59,717 nucleotides of DNA, taken from Eubacterium sp. GTDB taxonomy: Bacteria > Bacillota > Clostridia > Lachnospirales > Lachnospiraceae. The translations under genes and the position numbers were made by a program. The DNA lies in assembly GCA_016292095.1 (NCBI GenBank), contig JAEFAB010000057.1, positions 1 through 59,717 of the forward strand. Direction: 5' to 3'. Of the stretch, positions 34,022-42,500 are shown in pieces. Within the stretch, counting starts at the first letter, position 1. Every line of letters begins with the position of its first letter. The notes beneath the pieces are model-generated. The model was not told where the DNA came from, searched no databases, and saw nothing but the letters and a program-made list of their open reading frames with translations.

Positions 34022-36550
34022 ATGAGTAAAGCATTTACACTGATTAAAGTAGTCTTAGTGTTAGCTGTTATAGCACTAGGCACATCAAAGATGGAAAAGA
34101 AAGCCTATGCGCTTGATGATCCAAAACATGAAACAACAATTGTATTTAGCAGAAATGTTTCTAGTTGGTCACATACTTTTTCAAATTCTTATTATTTGAA
34201 AAATAAGAATGGTGAAATAATATTGGAAAAAAATGGAACTTTTACTTATTCTAATAAATTAAAAGTGACATTTAGTAATTCTAGAAAAACAATTACAATT
34301 AATTCAGATGATGTTTCATCGAATGATGGTAGTAAAACAAATACAATTTATCTATCAACTTCAAAAAAAGCTAATGACTTAGATGTTCAGTTCAATGTTT
34401 ATAAAGGAGCAGTTCGTCTTACTCTTAATAACCAAGGTGCAAATGTAGGAGGAACAGGTAGTGTGGTTGGAAAAATGGAGGGGAGTACCGTCTTTTCTGA
34501 CTTGCCATGTATCAAGGTTAATAAGGGGACTGTAGGTCCTGATAATACAAAGACTTCCATAACAATGCCACAAAGAACAGGGTATACAAATCAGGGATAT
34601 GGCACATCTGTATCAAATAATGGAAAAATAAATGTTGCAGTTAGCAATACATATTTTTATGGTGGTGGTTCTTATTCGGGAAAAACACTTCCTCGTGAAT
34701 CGACGACATTGTATGCTGGATGGAAACCGATTACATATACTATTTCGTTGAATAGTGCCTTGAATGGTGCGGCTGCTGATGTGGCTGGAACAACAGTTTT
34801 CTATGAAATATATGGTTCAGGTTTTTATACAAATGCTGCCGGGAATGGAGTAATATCAAAAATTACTATTCCTCAAAGGACAGGTTACACTTTCTGTGGA
34901 TACTATGATACTGTGGCAAACAATGGAACATTATCAGCAACAGGAACTACACAAAGAATAAATCAGTTGGGAGAAATGCCGAATCTCACCTCTACAACAT
35001 TTACATCAGGAAAAACATTATATGCATTGTGGAAACCGCAACAATATAGTGTTAGTTACCAAATGGATGGTGGAACCTTTGAACATGGTGAAAATGCAAT
35101 TTATAGTACAGCATCAAGTTCAATGTATCAGCAGCTGAATCCAACAAGAGTAACATATAACGGCACAAGTGGATATGCCAATACTTATTTCAGAGTAGAA
35201 AATCCAACAAAAAAAGGGGCTAGATTTCTTGGCTGGTCCATTTCTGGAATGGATAAAACGAATCACTCATATTGGTATGGATCAGAGAGAATTTTCAATG
35301 ATGATAAAATTGATTTAAGTAAAATTTCAGAAAACCCTCTCAATATTATATCTTTTAGAAATTTGCGAAGTACTGAAGGGACTGTAACTTTCTTGGCATT
35401 GTGGGAAGAAGGTTCATATAACGTAATTTATGATGCAAATGGTGGAGAAGAAACAGGAAGTGGATCAATTACAGTTGTAAAATTTGATCAGTTATGGTCT
35501 ACTGCCACAGGTTCATTTTTTAGTAAAAAAGGGTATTCTTTAGAATCATGGAATACTGAGGCGGACGGTAATGGAACTAAGTATGCATTAAATACCCCAC
35601 AAGGTTCTTGGAAAAATGATAACAATTTAATGTTATATGCCATTTGGAAAGCAAATATATATGGAATAACATTTGAACCAAACGGAGGAATCTTATCCGG
35701 TGATGTTTTTGGAGCATATAGTGGCAATGTAAATAGCTGTACTTTAAATGTCGAATATGACTCAACAACTAATAATCACGTTGGCATTGCAGAAAAAGAG
35801 GGATATATCTTCAAAGGATGGTATTCAGCTCCAAACGGCGGAAAACCGATTTATGATTCAAACGGAATGGCTATTGCATGCGATTATTGGGATAATAATA
35901 AAGAGGCTGCAAGATGGCATTCGACAAATAATGCAACAGTATATGCACAGTGGGAAAAAAAACCTGTAGTTTTATCTGCACCTATATTGGAAAAAGTTGA
36001 AAGTGTAGAGTCAGGTGTATCGATTACATGGAAGAAAGTAAAGGACGCTGCTCAGTATAATATTTATAGAGCAGAAAAACAAAAAGGAAGTAAATATTCT
36101 TCCTATAAAAAAGTTGCAACAACTGCAAAAACAAATTATACAGATGATAGTGTTCAATTTAACAAAACATACGCCTATAAAGTGGTTGCGATAAAAGAAG
36201 AATACAAATCTGCAATGAGTGCACCTCTAACGGTAAAACATATTGTTAAAAAGCCAAAAATTAAAAAACTAAAAGCGAAAGCTAAGAAGAGTTATACTAT
36301 TTTAAAAATTTCTATCAAAGGAAAGAAATATGACGGCTATATTGCATATATTGCCAAAAAATCAAAAAAAGCTAAAAGTGGAAAAGCCTTAAAGGTTGTT
36401 CGTGTTTCGAAAAATAAGACAGATTTGATGGTGTTAGGATTGAAAAAGGGCAAATATTATGTGAAAATCCGTGCGTATAAAAAATCTGGAAATAAAATGA
36501 TCTATAGTAAATATTCAAAAGCAAAAAAAGTTAAAGTAAAGAAGAAATGA
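34022..36550 (+). CDS. Exported surface protein with InlB-type repeats and fibronectin III domain
   Basis: The 842-residue protein starts with a signal peptide ('MSKAFTLIKVVLVLAVIALG', cut near 'KAYALDD'). After a beta-rich domain it has about five Listeria-Bacteroides (Flg_new/InlB B) repeats of about 70 residues, recognised by 'GYTFCGYYDT', 'LYALWKPQQYSVSYQMDGGT', 'LYAIWKANIYGITFEPNGG' and 'GYIFKGWYSAPNGG'. A fibronectin III domain follows ('SGVSITWKKVKDAAQYNIYR'), then a very Lys-rich C-terminal FN3-like domain. No LPxTG is present; the basic tail could bind wall polymers. The ATG at 34022 is chosen over an upstream in-frame start overlapping the PASTA gene because AGAGGTAAA precedes it. 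The stop overlaps the YukD gene by 4 bases (ATGA), tying it to the secretion operon. Confidence 0.87.
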   Translation: MSKAFTLIKVVLVLAVIALGTSKMEKKAYALDDPKHETTIVFSRNVSSWSHTFSNSYYLKNKNGEIILEKNGTFTYSNKLKVTFSNSRKTITINSDDVSSNDGSKTNTIYLSTSKKANDLDVQFNVYKGAVRLTLNNQGANVGGTGSVVGKMEGSTVFSDLPCIKVNKGTVGPDNTKTSITMPQRTGYTNQGYGTSVSNNGKINVAVSNTYFYGGGSYSGKTLPRESTTLYAGWKPITYTISLNSALNGAAADVAGTTVFYEIYGSGFYTNAAGNGVISKITIPQRTGYTFCGYYDTVANNGTLSATGTTQRINQLGEMPNLTSTTFTSGKTLYALWKPQQYSVSYQMDGGTFEHGENAIYSTASSSMYQQLNPTRVTYNGTSGYANTYFRVENPTKKGARFLGWSISGMDKTNHSYWYGSERIFNDDKIDLSKISENPLNIISFRNLRSTEGTVTFLALWEEGSYNVIYDANGGEETGSGSITVVKFDQLWSTATGSFFSKKGYSLESWNTEADGNGTKYALNTPQGSWKNDNNLMLYAIWKANIYGITFEPNGGILSGDVFGAYSGNVNSCTLNVEYDSTTNNHVGIAEKEGYIFKGWYSAPNGGKPIYDSNGMAIACDYWDNNKEAARWHSTNNATVYAQWEKKPVVLSAPILEKVESVESGVSITWKKVKDAAQYNIYRAEKQKGSKYSSYKKVATTAKTNYTDDSVQFNKTYAYKVVAIKEEYKSAMSAPLTVKHIVKKPKIKKLKAKAKKSYTILKISIKGKKYDGYIAYIAKKSKKAKSGKALKVVRVSKNKTDLMVLGLKKGKYYVKIRAYKKSGNKMIYSKYSKAKKVKVKKK

Positions 36551-36783
36551 TAAATTGTATTGTATTAACATTTGAGAACAAAAGAGAAAAGTACAAGGAA
36601 AAAATTGAAGTTCCGACTGACATAACGGCAGATGAACTTGTCGAATCATTATCTGAAGCGTATAAACTAGAAACAAGTGACAAGATACATATGTCTTCTG
36701 AAAATCCCATTCGTTTTTTGTCAGGAGAAAAAACACTGGATGAATTGGGGTTGAGAAATGGTTCTGTAATAATATACAAATGA
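36547..36783 (+). CDS. YukD/EsaB-like ubiquitin-fold protein
   Basis: A 78-residue protein 'MINCIVLTFENKREKYKEKI' with 'VPTDITADELVESLSEAYKL' and 'LSGEKTLDELGLRNGSVIIY', the compact ubiquitin-like fold of YukD/EsaB, which lacks the C-terminal Gly-Gly of real ubiquitin. EsaB/YukD is a small cytosolic component required for type VIIb secretion, thought to act with the EssC ATPase. It lies between a surface protein (4-base overlap) and essC (7-base gap), so its expression is tightly coupled to both. Size and neighbours make the call quite safe although the sequence is divergent. Confidence 0.87.
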   Translation: MINCIVLTFENKREKYKEKIEVPTDITADELVESLSEAYKLETSDKIHMSSENPIRFLSGEKTLDELGLRNGSVIIYK

Positions 36784-36790
36784 GGGAACG

Positions 36791-39700
36791 ATGAATATAC
36801 GAAATGATATGAAAACTAATTATCTTAATTACAACGAATCTGAATATAATTGGAAACTAGATCTTGCTGATGTAACAGTAATAGGAACTAGTAATAATGC
36901 AGATATCCTCCTTTCGAAAGAAAAGGGGGATATCTGTGTTAAGATAATAAAAGATGGAGAGCATGCGTTTATTGATATTGAAAAAACACCTTTCGAGGTG
37001 TTCTTAAATGAAAAGAAAATAGAAAGACGCACAATGCTGAGTGAGGCAGATTTTGTCTCTATCGGAAGATTTTACTTTTATTATAAAAACAATGAAATAT
37101 TCTTTGATACAAAAAAGCTGGAAGCCTTAACTAAAAATGCAGTTTTTTTGAATGATGATATTCAAGGAAACTATCCACTTTTTATTCGTAATACGAGAAT
37201 AAAGTCTAAAATAAACAAAGAACCTATTAAGATATTAGATCCAGCGGAAATACCTAAAAAACCAGAAATTAATGTGGTTACAACATTAATGCCAACGTTG
37301 GTAATGTTTTCGCTTGTAGTGATACTCAGAGGTTTTTTGAGTAGTAGCGGTGGTGCTTTTGTAATATTCAGTATCTGTTCGATGGGAATGGGAGTTGTTA
37401 CTTCGATATTGAATATTGTTAATGGACAAAGACGTTATAAACGCAATTGCCTAGAACGTAAAGAAACATATACAAAATATATAGACAGCAAGAAGAAAGA
37501 AATTGAATTCTATCGTTCAGAGGAAAAAAAGTGTCTTGAGGATACATATTATTCTATTGAAGAAGACTTGAGTCACATAGAAAAGTTTTCACCTTGTTTA
37601 TTTGATAGAACTCCAGAAGACGAGGACTTTCTCGACATTTATTTGGGAACTGGAGAAATAAACGCTGTGAAAAAAATAGATTATAAAGAGCAGGAAAAAT
37701 TGGAAAGTGGAGATGAATTATCTTTTCTTCCTGTACAAATAGCAGAAGAGTACAAGAATATTTCTGATTCCCCAATGATTGTTAAAATGAAAGATGCAAA
37801 TGTAATTGGGGTTGTTGCCGAAAAACAGAATCAGTACCAAATGTTCAAAAACATTATTATTGATTTAATTACCAGACAGTATTACGGAGATGTTAATCTT
37901 TTTACGTTCATAAGAGAAGATGATATTGAACAATATCGCTGGTTAGAGTTTGTGCCACATATTCAAAATAGAGAAAGCGGTTTGAGAAACATTGTATGCA
38001 ACAATGATAGTAAAAATGCAATTTTTGAAAAGTTGTACAATGAACTAACCTTTAGAAGTGAAGCAAAAGATGTTGACGGATTTAATGTTGTCCTTATTAT
38101 GGATGAATATGGGATTAAGAGTCATCCATTGTCAAAATTTATTGAAAATGCGGCAGAGTTAAACACCGTGTTTGTGTTTTTTGAAGAACGGTCTGAAAAT
38201 CTTCCTCTTCATTGTAGTAAAATTATTAAGATTAATGATGAACAGACAGGAATGATTTACAGTAGTGATAATAAGATTGATTATCAAAAATTCGATTATA
38301 CAGTAATTGATGATGAAAGACTTGAAAAAGCTATTAATAGAATGGCTCCTATTTATTGCGAAGAAATAAGTTTGGAAAGTGCACTTCGAAAAAGTGTATC
38401 ATTGTATGAATTAATGGGAATTCATTCCGTGAATGAAATTAATCTTAGCAGTCGATGGGAGAATTCAAAAATATATGATTCGATGGCTGTTCCGTTGGGA
38501 ATTAATGTCAAGAATGAAGTGGTATATTTGAATTTGCATGAAAAGTATCATGGACCACATGGGTTAGTTGCCGGAACTACAGGTTCCGGAAAATCTGAAA
38601 TACTACAGTCTTTTATTTTGAGTGCAGCAACATTTTTTCACCCGTATGAAATAGGATTTGTAATTATTGACTTTAAAGGTGGTGGAATGGTAAATCAATT
38701 TAAAAATTTACCACATCTTTTAGGAGCGATAACAAATATTGATGGAAAAGAAATTGATCGTTCCTTAAAATCAATCAAAGCAGAATTACTGAAAAGACAG
38801 ACATTGTTCGCAGAAATGGATGTAAATCATATCGATAAATACATTCAGGCGTATAAAGAAGGAAGAGCAACAGTTGCACTCCCGCACTTAGTAATAATTG
38901 TGGATGAGTTTGCTGAATTAAAAGCAGAACAACCGGAATTCATGAAAGAATTAATTAGTGCTGCGCGAATAGGACGTAGTTTAGGTGTTCATCTTATTCT
39001 TGCCACTCAAAAACCGGCAGGACAGGTAAATGAACAAATTTGGAGTAATTCAAAGTTTAAATTGTGTTTAAAGGTTCAGAGCAAAGAAGACAGTAATGAA
39101 GTGATAAAATCACCTTTAGCTGCTGAAATTCGTGAACCTGGTCGTGCATATTTACAAGTTGGAAACAATGAAATATTCGAGTTGTTCCAATCTGCATATT
39201 CTGGCGCACCGGAAAAAGAAAGAAATGAGGAAGAAAAAGAATTCCAAATTAGTGCTGTGGATTTTCTGGGAAGAAAGCGACCAATTTATAATAAGAAAAA
39301 TACAAAAGCAACCGAAAAAAGAACTCAATTAGAGGCAATGGTAGAATATATTAGTGAATATTGTAATAATAATTCAATTGATTCATTGCAAAGTATTTGT
39401 TTACCACCGTTAAGAACAAATATTCCATATGTAGAAAGTGGAAGTGTTGAAAAGAATCTGGATATGAGTATTCCAATTGGCGTGTATGACGATCCGGAAC
39501 ATCAATATCAAGGAAATGTGAAAATATCTGTAGGTACCACAAATACTATTATTGTTGGTTCGCCTCAGTATGGAAAGACAAATCTTTTAGAGGAGATGGT
39601 TCGAAAATTAACAGATATATATAGTCCAAGTGAGCTTAACCTCTATATATTAGATTTCGGTTCCATGGTTTTGAAAAACTTTGAGCATTTAGCCCATGTC

Positions 39701-40993
39701 GGTGGTGTAGTATGTTCTTCGGAAGATGAGAAGTTTAAGAATTTAATTAAGTTTTTAAATGATCAAGTTGAGTATAGAAGAAAGGTACTTTTGGAAAAAG
39801 GGGTAAGTTCTTTCGTTGCTTATAAAGAGGCAGGTTATACTGAACTGCCGCAAATTGTAGTTTTCATAGATAATATGACAATGCTCAAAGAATTATATCT
39901 CCAAAATGATGATCCGATATTACAACTTTGTAGAGAAGGTCAAGCGGTGGGAATATCGTTTGTCGTGGCTAATGCAATGACAAGTGGATTTGGATTCAAA
40001 TATTTGGCAAATTTCTCAACTAGAATTGCATTATATTGTAATGAAAATGGGGAATACCTAAATCTTTTTGGCAGTTCAAAAGTTAAACCAGAAGAGTATC
40101 CAGGTAGAGGTATCATTGAGATTGATAAATCGGTATATGAATTCCAAACATTCTTGGCATTTGAAGGACAGCGTGAAATTGACAGAGTTAACAATATGAA
40201 ACAGTTTGTTTCTGAAATTAATGATAGAACAGTTGAAAAAGCTATTCGAATCCCTGAAATTCCTGAAATGCTTAATGATAAATATATCTTTGAAAATTAT
40301 AGCGTTGAGAGACGTAATGTCATTATGGGATTAGATTATGAAACGGTCTTGCCGGTTATTATCAAATCCGATAAAAATAATATGTTGGCCATTTCGGGGA
40401 ATGATGAGGAAAGGACAAATTATATCCGTTATATAATTAATTTTCTTCATAATGAGGCGGAAAAAGTGGAATTGTATATTTTCGATGATTTTCAAAAGAA
40501 ATTGTGCGACCTTTATGAACGCTTCGATGGTATAAAATATTTATTAGGTGATGAATCATACAAAGAAATAGTGGAAGAAATTCATAATGAACTTGCACAA
40601 CGATATCAAAACTTAATAAATGTAGATGGCATGGAACAGAGTTGGATAATTCTTGTTGTTAATAATGAGGATATTATTTCAAAAATAACATCCGACAAAG
40701 AAACATTAGAAAAATTTAAGGACATCATTGGAAAGTACAAAATGCTTAATGTTTTTGTTATAATGGGTAATGTGCCAAATGAAAAAATGTCCGGATTTGG
40801 AATATCAGAGATATATAAGAACGTTAGAGACAGCAAAAATATGGTATTCTTTGATGATTTAATTAATTGTAATGTCTTAGATGTTCCGATATCAGCCGGA
40901 CGCAAATTTAAGAAAAAAATCAATGAAAGAGATGCATTCTATTTCTATGGAAACGATGTATACAAAATTAAAGTTCCGACGGTAACAAAATAA
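36791..40993 (+). CDS. essC: Type VII secretion ATPase EssC
   Basis: A 1400-residue FtsK/SpoIIIE-type motor that drives T7SSb export. It has an N-terminal FHA-like domain ('LADVTVIGTSNNADILLSKE', about 25-105), two membrane helices (about 170-215), and three ATPase modules. D1 has Walker A 'GTTGSGKSE' near residue 595 and Walker B 'LVIIVDEFAELK' near 700; D2 has 'GSPQYGKTN' near 922 and 'IVVFIDNMTML'; D3 has no intact P-loop ('ISGNDEERTN' near 1202). In T7SS the first domain is the main motor and later domains bind substrate C-termini. It lacks a second N-terminal FHA repeat that I can recognise. It follows the YukD gene by 7 bases and precedes the WXG100 gene. Confidence 0.95.
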   Translation: MNIRNDMKTNYLNYNESEYNWKLDLADVTVIGTSNNADILLSKEKGDICVKIIKDGEHAFIDIEKTPFEVFLNEKKIERRTMLSEADFVSIGRFYFYYKNNEIFFDTKKLEALTKNAVFLNDDIQGNYPLFIRNTRIKSKINKEPIKILDPAEIPKKPEINVVTTLMPTLVMFSLVVILRGFLSSSGGAFVIFSICSMGMGVVTSILNIVNGQRRYKRNCLERKETYTKYIDSKKKEIEFYRSEEKKCLEDTYYSIEEDLSHIEKFSPCLFDRTPEDEDFLDIYLGTGEINAVKKIDYKEQEKLESGDELSFLPVQIAEEYKNISDSPMIVKMKDANVIGVVAEKQNQYQMFKNIIIDLITRQYYGDVNLFTFIREDDIEQYRWLEFVPHIQNRESGLRNIVCNNDSKNAIFEKLYNELTFRSEAKDVDGFNVVLIMDEYGIKSHPLSKFIENAAELNTVFVFFEERSENLPLHCSKIIKINDEQTGMIYSSDNKIDYQKFDYTVIDDERLEKAINRMAPIYCEEISLESALRKSVSLYELMGIHSVNEINLSSRWENSKIYDSMAVPLGINVKNEVVYLNLHEKYHGPHGLVAGTTGSGKSEILQSFILSAATFFHPYEIGFVIIDFKGGGMVNQFKNLPHLLGAITNIDGKEIDRSLKSIKAELLKRQTLFAEMDVNHIDKYIQAYKEGRATVALPHLVIIVDEFAELKAEQPEFMKELISAARIGRSLGVHLILATQKPAGQVNEQIWSNSKFKLCLKVQSKEDSNEVIKSPLAAEIREPGRAYLQVGNNEIFELFQSAYSGAPEKERNEEEKEFQISAVDFLGRKRPIYNKKNTKATEKRTQLEAMVEYISEYCNNNSIDSLQSICLPPLRTNIPYVESGSVEKNLDMSIPIGVYDDPEHQYQGNVKISVGTTNTIIVGSPQYGKTNLLEEMVRKLTDIYSPSELNLYILDFGSMVLKNFEHLAHVGGVVCSSEDEKFKNLIKFLNDQVEYRRKVLLEKGVSSFVAYKEAGYTELPQIVVFIDNMTMLKELYLQNDDPILQLCREGQAVGISFVVANAMTSGFGFKYLANFSTRIALYCNENGEYLNLFGSSKVKPEEYPGRGIIEIDKSVYEFQTFLAFEGQREIDRVNNMKQFVSEINDRTVEKAIRIPEIPEMLNDKYIFENYSVERRNVIMGLDYETVLPVIIKSDKNNMLAISGNDEERTNYIRYIINFLHNEAEKVELYIFDDFQKKLCDLYERFDGIKYLLGDESYKEIVEEIHNELAQRYQNLINVDGMEQSWIILVVNNEDIISKITSDKETLEKFKDIIGKYKMLNVFVIMGNVPNEKMSGFGISEIYKNVRDSKNMVFFDDLINCNVLDVPISAGRKFKKKINERDAFYFYGNDVYKIKVPTVTK

Positions 40994-41047
40994 TGGTATT
41001 AGTTGCTTGATGCAAATTAATATAAAAAACAAAAAGGAGGATATGAA

Positions 41048-41344
41048 ATGACTTCAGGACAGATTAGAATGACCCCAGAAACAATGAAGGAAAGAGCTGG
41101 ACAGTACAGAACTGAAAGCGATAATGTAGGGGAAATTATTACAAATCTTGATAACCTTCTGGAAGCATTAAGAGAAGAATGGGAAGGTGCTGCCAGTGCT
41201 GCATATGCAGAAAAGTATGGCGAATTACGTCCGGCATTCACAGATGCTCAGAATTTATTGATTGATATTGCAAGTGCTCTTGATAAAACAGCAGAAGCTG
41301 TTGCCGCAACAGATGAACAGATTGCAAATCAGTTTAAAGCGTAA
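41048..41344 (+). CDS. WXG100 protein (EsxA-like)
   Basis: A 98-residue helical hairpin with the WXG motif 'EEWEGAASAAYAEKYGEL' (Trp45, Glu46, Gly47) between two long helices. WXG100 proteins are exported as dimers and are needed for activity of the type VII machine. The C-terminal helix 'LDKTAEAVAATDEQIANQFK' has no clear YxxxD/E export motif, which is usual in Firmicutes. It has the strongest ribosome site of the locus (AAAAAGGAGGA) and preferred codons, so it is probably the most abundant product. A 31-base hairpin directly follows it. It is the only clear WXG100 protein in the locus, so a homodimer is likely. Confidence 0.93.
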   Translation: MTSGQIRMTPETMKERAGQYRTESDNVGEIITNLDNLLEALREEWEGAASAAYAEKYGELRPAFTDAQNLLIDIASALDKTAEAVAATDEQIANQFKA

Positions 41345-41357
41345 AAGATTTTTCTTG

Positions 41358-41388
41358 TTAGGAGTGTATTTTTAAAATGCACTCCTAA
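41358..41388 (+). other. Hairpin after the WXG100 gene
   Basis: TTAGGAGTGTATTTT pairs with AAAATGCACTCCTAA (one G-T pair) with almost no loop and no T tract behind it. It is not a good terminator; it fits an mRNA-processing or 3'-stabilising element raising WXG100 levels over the genes downstream. The following 99 bases to 41487 show no other clear element. Confidence 0.6.
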
Positions 41389-41487
41389 ATAAGAACTAAA
41401 AATGTAAAAGAACGCAAAAATGTGAACTTAATAGGATACCAATGAGAAGAGAACGAAAGGAATCCACAAAGGATTAATAAGGGTTTT

Positions 41488-41838
41488 ATGAGTTACGAAA
41501 ATGATGATTTATTGAATGCAAACTTAAAAGAAAAACAAAAAATGAAAGAACAGAGTGGTTCTCTAGAAGCCTTTAAAATAGAGGTGAATTCAGACCAAAT
41601 TTCGTTTGAACACAGTTTAACGGAAGTTAGTAAATGGCTAGCAAATATTCAATGTACAGATTCAGAAAGCATCTTGTATAAGTACAAAGAGGGAATGGAA
41701 AAATTTGTTATCAACAAGGGAACAAAAGTTGATGACAAAATTGATATATTAAAAATAAACATAAATAAGAAAATAGAACGCTATGAAAATGGAATGGCGT
41801 TATTTGATAAAGTGAATACTCCGATTGGCAATTGGTAG
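41488..41838 (+). CDS. Small T7SS-locus protein, 116 aa, helical, unknown
   Basis: I do not recognise the family. The 116-residue protein is hydrophilic, without signal peptide, and mostly helical: 'DDLLNANLKEKQKMKEQSGS', 'SFEHSLTEVSKWLANIQCTD', 'KVDDKIDILKININKKIERY'. It ends 'NTPIGNW'. Size and charge match the small helical partners encoded with T7SS effectors (Lap or Tla type), which bind the effector's targeting helices and carry it to EssC. A second possibility is a structural helper of WXG100. The ribosome site (AAGGG) is weak, unlike its neighbours. It is the first gene after the post-WXG100 hairpin. Confidence 0.72.
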   Translation: MSYENDDLLNANLKEKQKMKEQSGSLEAFKIEVNSDQISFEHSLTEVSKWLANIQCTDSESILYKYKEGMEKFVINKGTKVDDKIDILKININKKIERYENGMALFDKVNTPIGNW

Positions 41839-41858
41839 TTTTTGAATAGGAGGATGAA

Positions 41859-42200
41859 GTGAGTAAAGATTTTGTATTGAGTGTAGGTGAATTATCTACA
41901 TATAAGGCTAGTGTTTCAGAAGCGTTACAATGTATGCAAGAAACTATAAATCAGTATAGAAGCATAGTGGATGGATTATGCCAGTTTGGGATTCAAGACC
42001 AATTGATAACAAGTGAATTAAAGGATATTAACGAAGAAATAAAGAAGATTGAAGACGAAATGAATGAGTTGAGAAGAGCGGTAGTAGTCATTGCTAAATT
42101 ATTCGAGATTGAAGTGGAGAAAAATAGTGATTTTACTTTTCCAGGGGGAAGTAATACGCAGGAAATAAATGCTTTGATGAATGTAGGATGGTGGAGTTAG
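41859..42200 (+). CDS. Small WXG100-like helical protein, 113 aa, putative effector partner
   Basis: A 113-residue protein starting with GTG behind AGGAGGATGAA. It is nearly all helix with a heptad pattern: 'LSTYKASVSEALQCMQETIN' and 'SELKDINEEIKKIEDEMNEL', with a short central break, giving a helical hairpin like WXG100 proteins but with no WXG at the turn. It ends 'NALMNVGWWS'. No signal peptide is seen. By location and shape it is a candidate targeting partner or co-secreted hairpin protein for the lipase downstream. The next gene starts directly after its stop codon, so the two small proteins are probably made in equal amounts. Confidence 0.72.
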   Translation: MSKDFVLSVGELSTYKASVSEALQCMQETINQYRSIVDGLCQFGIQDQLITSELKDINEEIKKIEDEMNELRRAVVVIAKLFEIEVEKNSDFTFPGGSNTQEINALMNVGWWS

Positions 42201-42485
42201 ATGAGTTTAATTAAATTAGATAAAGTAATTATTAATGTATATGCACTATCCATAGGAGAGTTGGTAGATGCTTTGAGTGGAAACGGTGTAGAGTTTTATT
42301 TTGATGAATCAAAAGGTAAGGCGATAAGTCAAATGGAAAAACTTGCTAAAGAAGTTAATACATGTAATGACAATCTTTTGGCTGTAATGGAAAATGCGGA
42401 GAGCACAATAAATAAAATAATTGATCGATTTGTGGAAAGCGATGAATCCAGTGCTTCGGAAATAAACTTAATGAATAAAAAATAA
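42201..42485 (+). CDS. Small T7SS-locus protein, 94 aa, putative effector partner
   Basis: A 94-residue protein whose ATG follows the preceding stop codon with no gap. Residues 1-30 are moderately hydrophobic ('IINVYALSIGELVDALSGNG'), residues 38-75 form a helix ('AISQMEKLAKEVNTCNDNLL', then 'TINKIIDRFVES'). No signal peptide or membrane helix is convincing. I do not recognise the family. The paired arrangement with the 113-residue protein recalls the two small helical partners (TlaA1/TlaA2) encoded beside the S. aureus T7SS lipase TslA, but sequence relationship is not shown. Confidence 0.7.
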   Translation: MSLIKLDKVIINVYALSIGELVDALSGNGVEFYFDESKGKAISQMEKLAKEVNTCNDNLLAVMENAESTINKIIDRFVESDESSASEINLMNKK

Positions 42486-42500
42486 AAAGAGGTGCAAATA

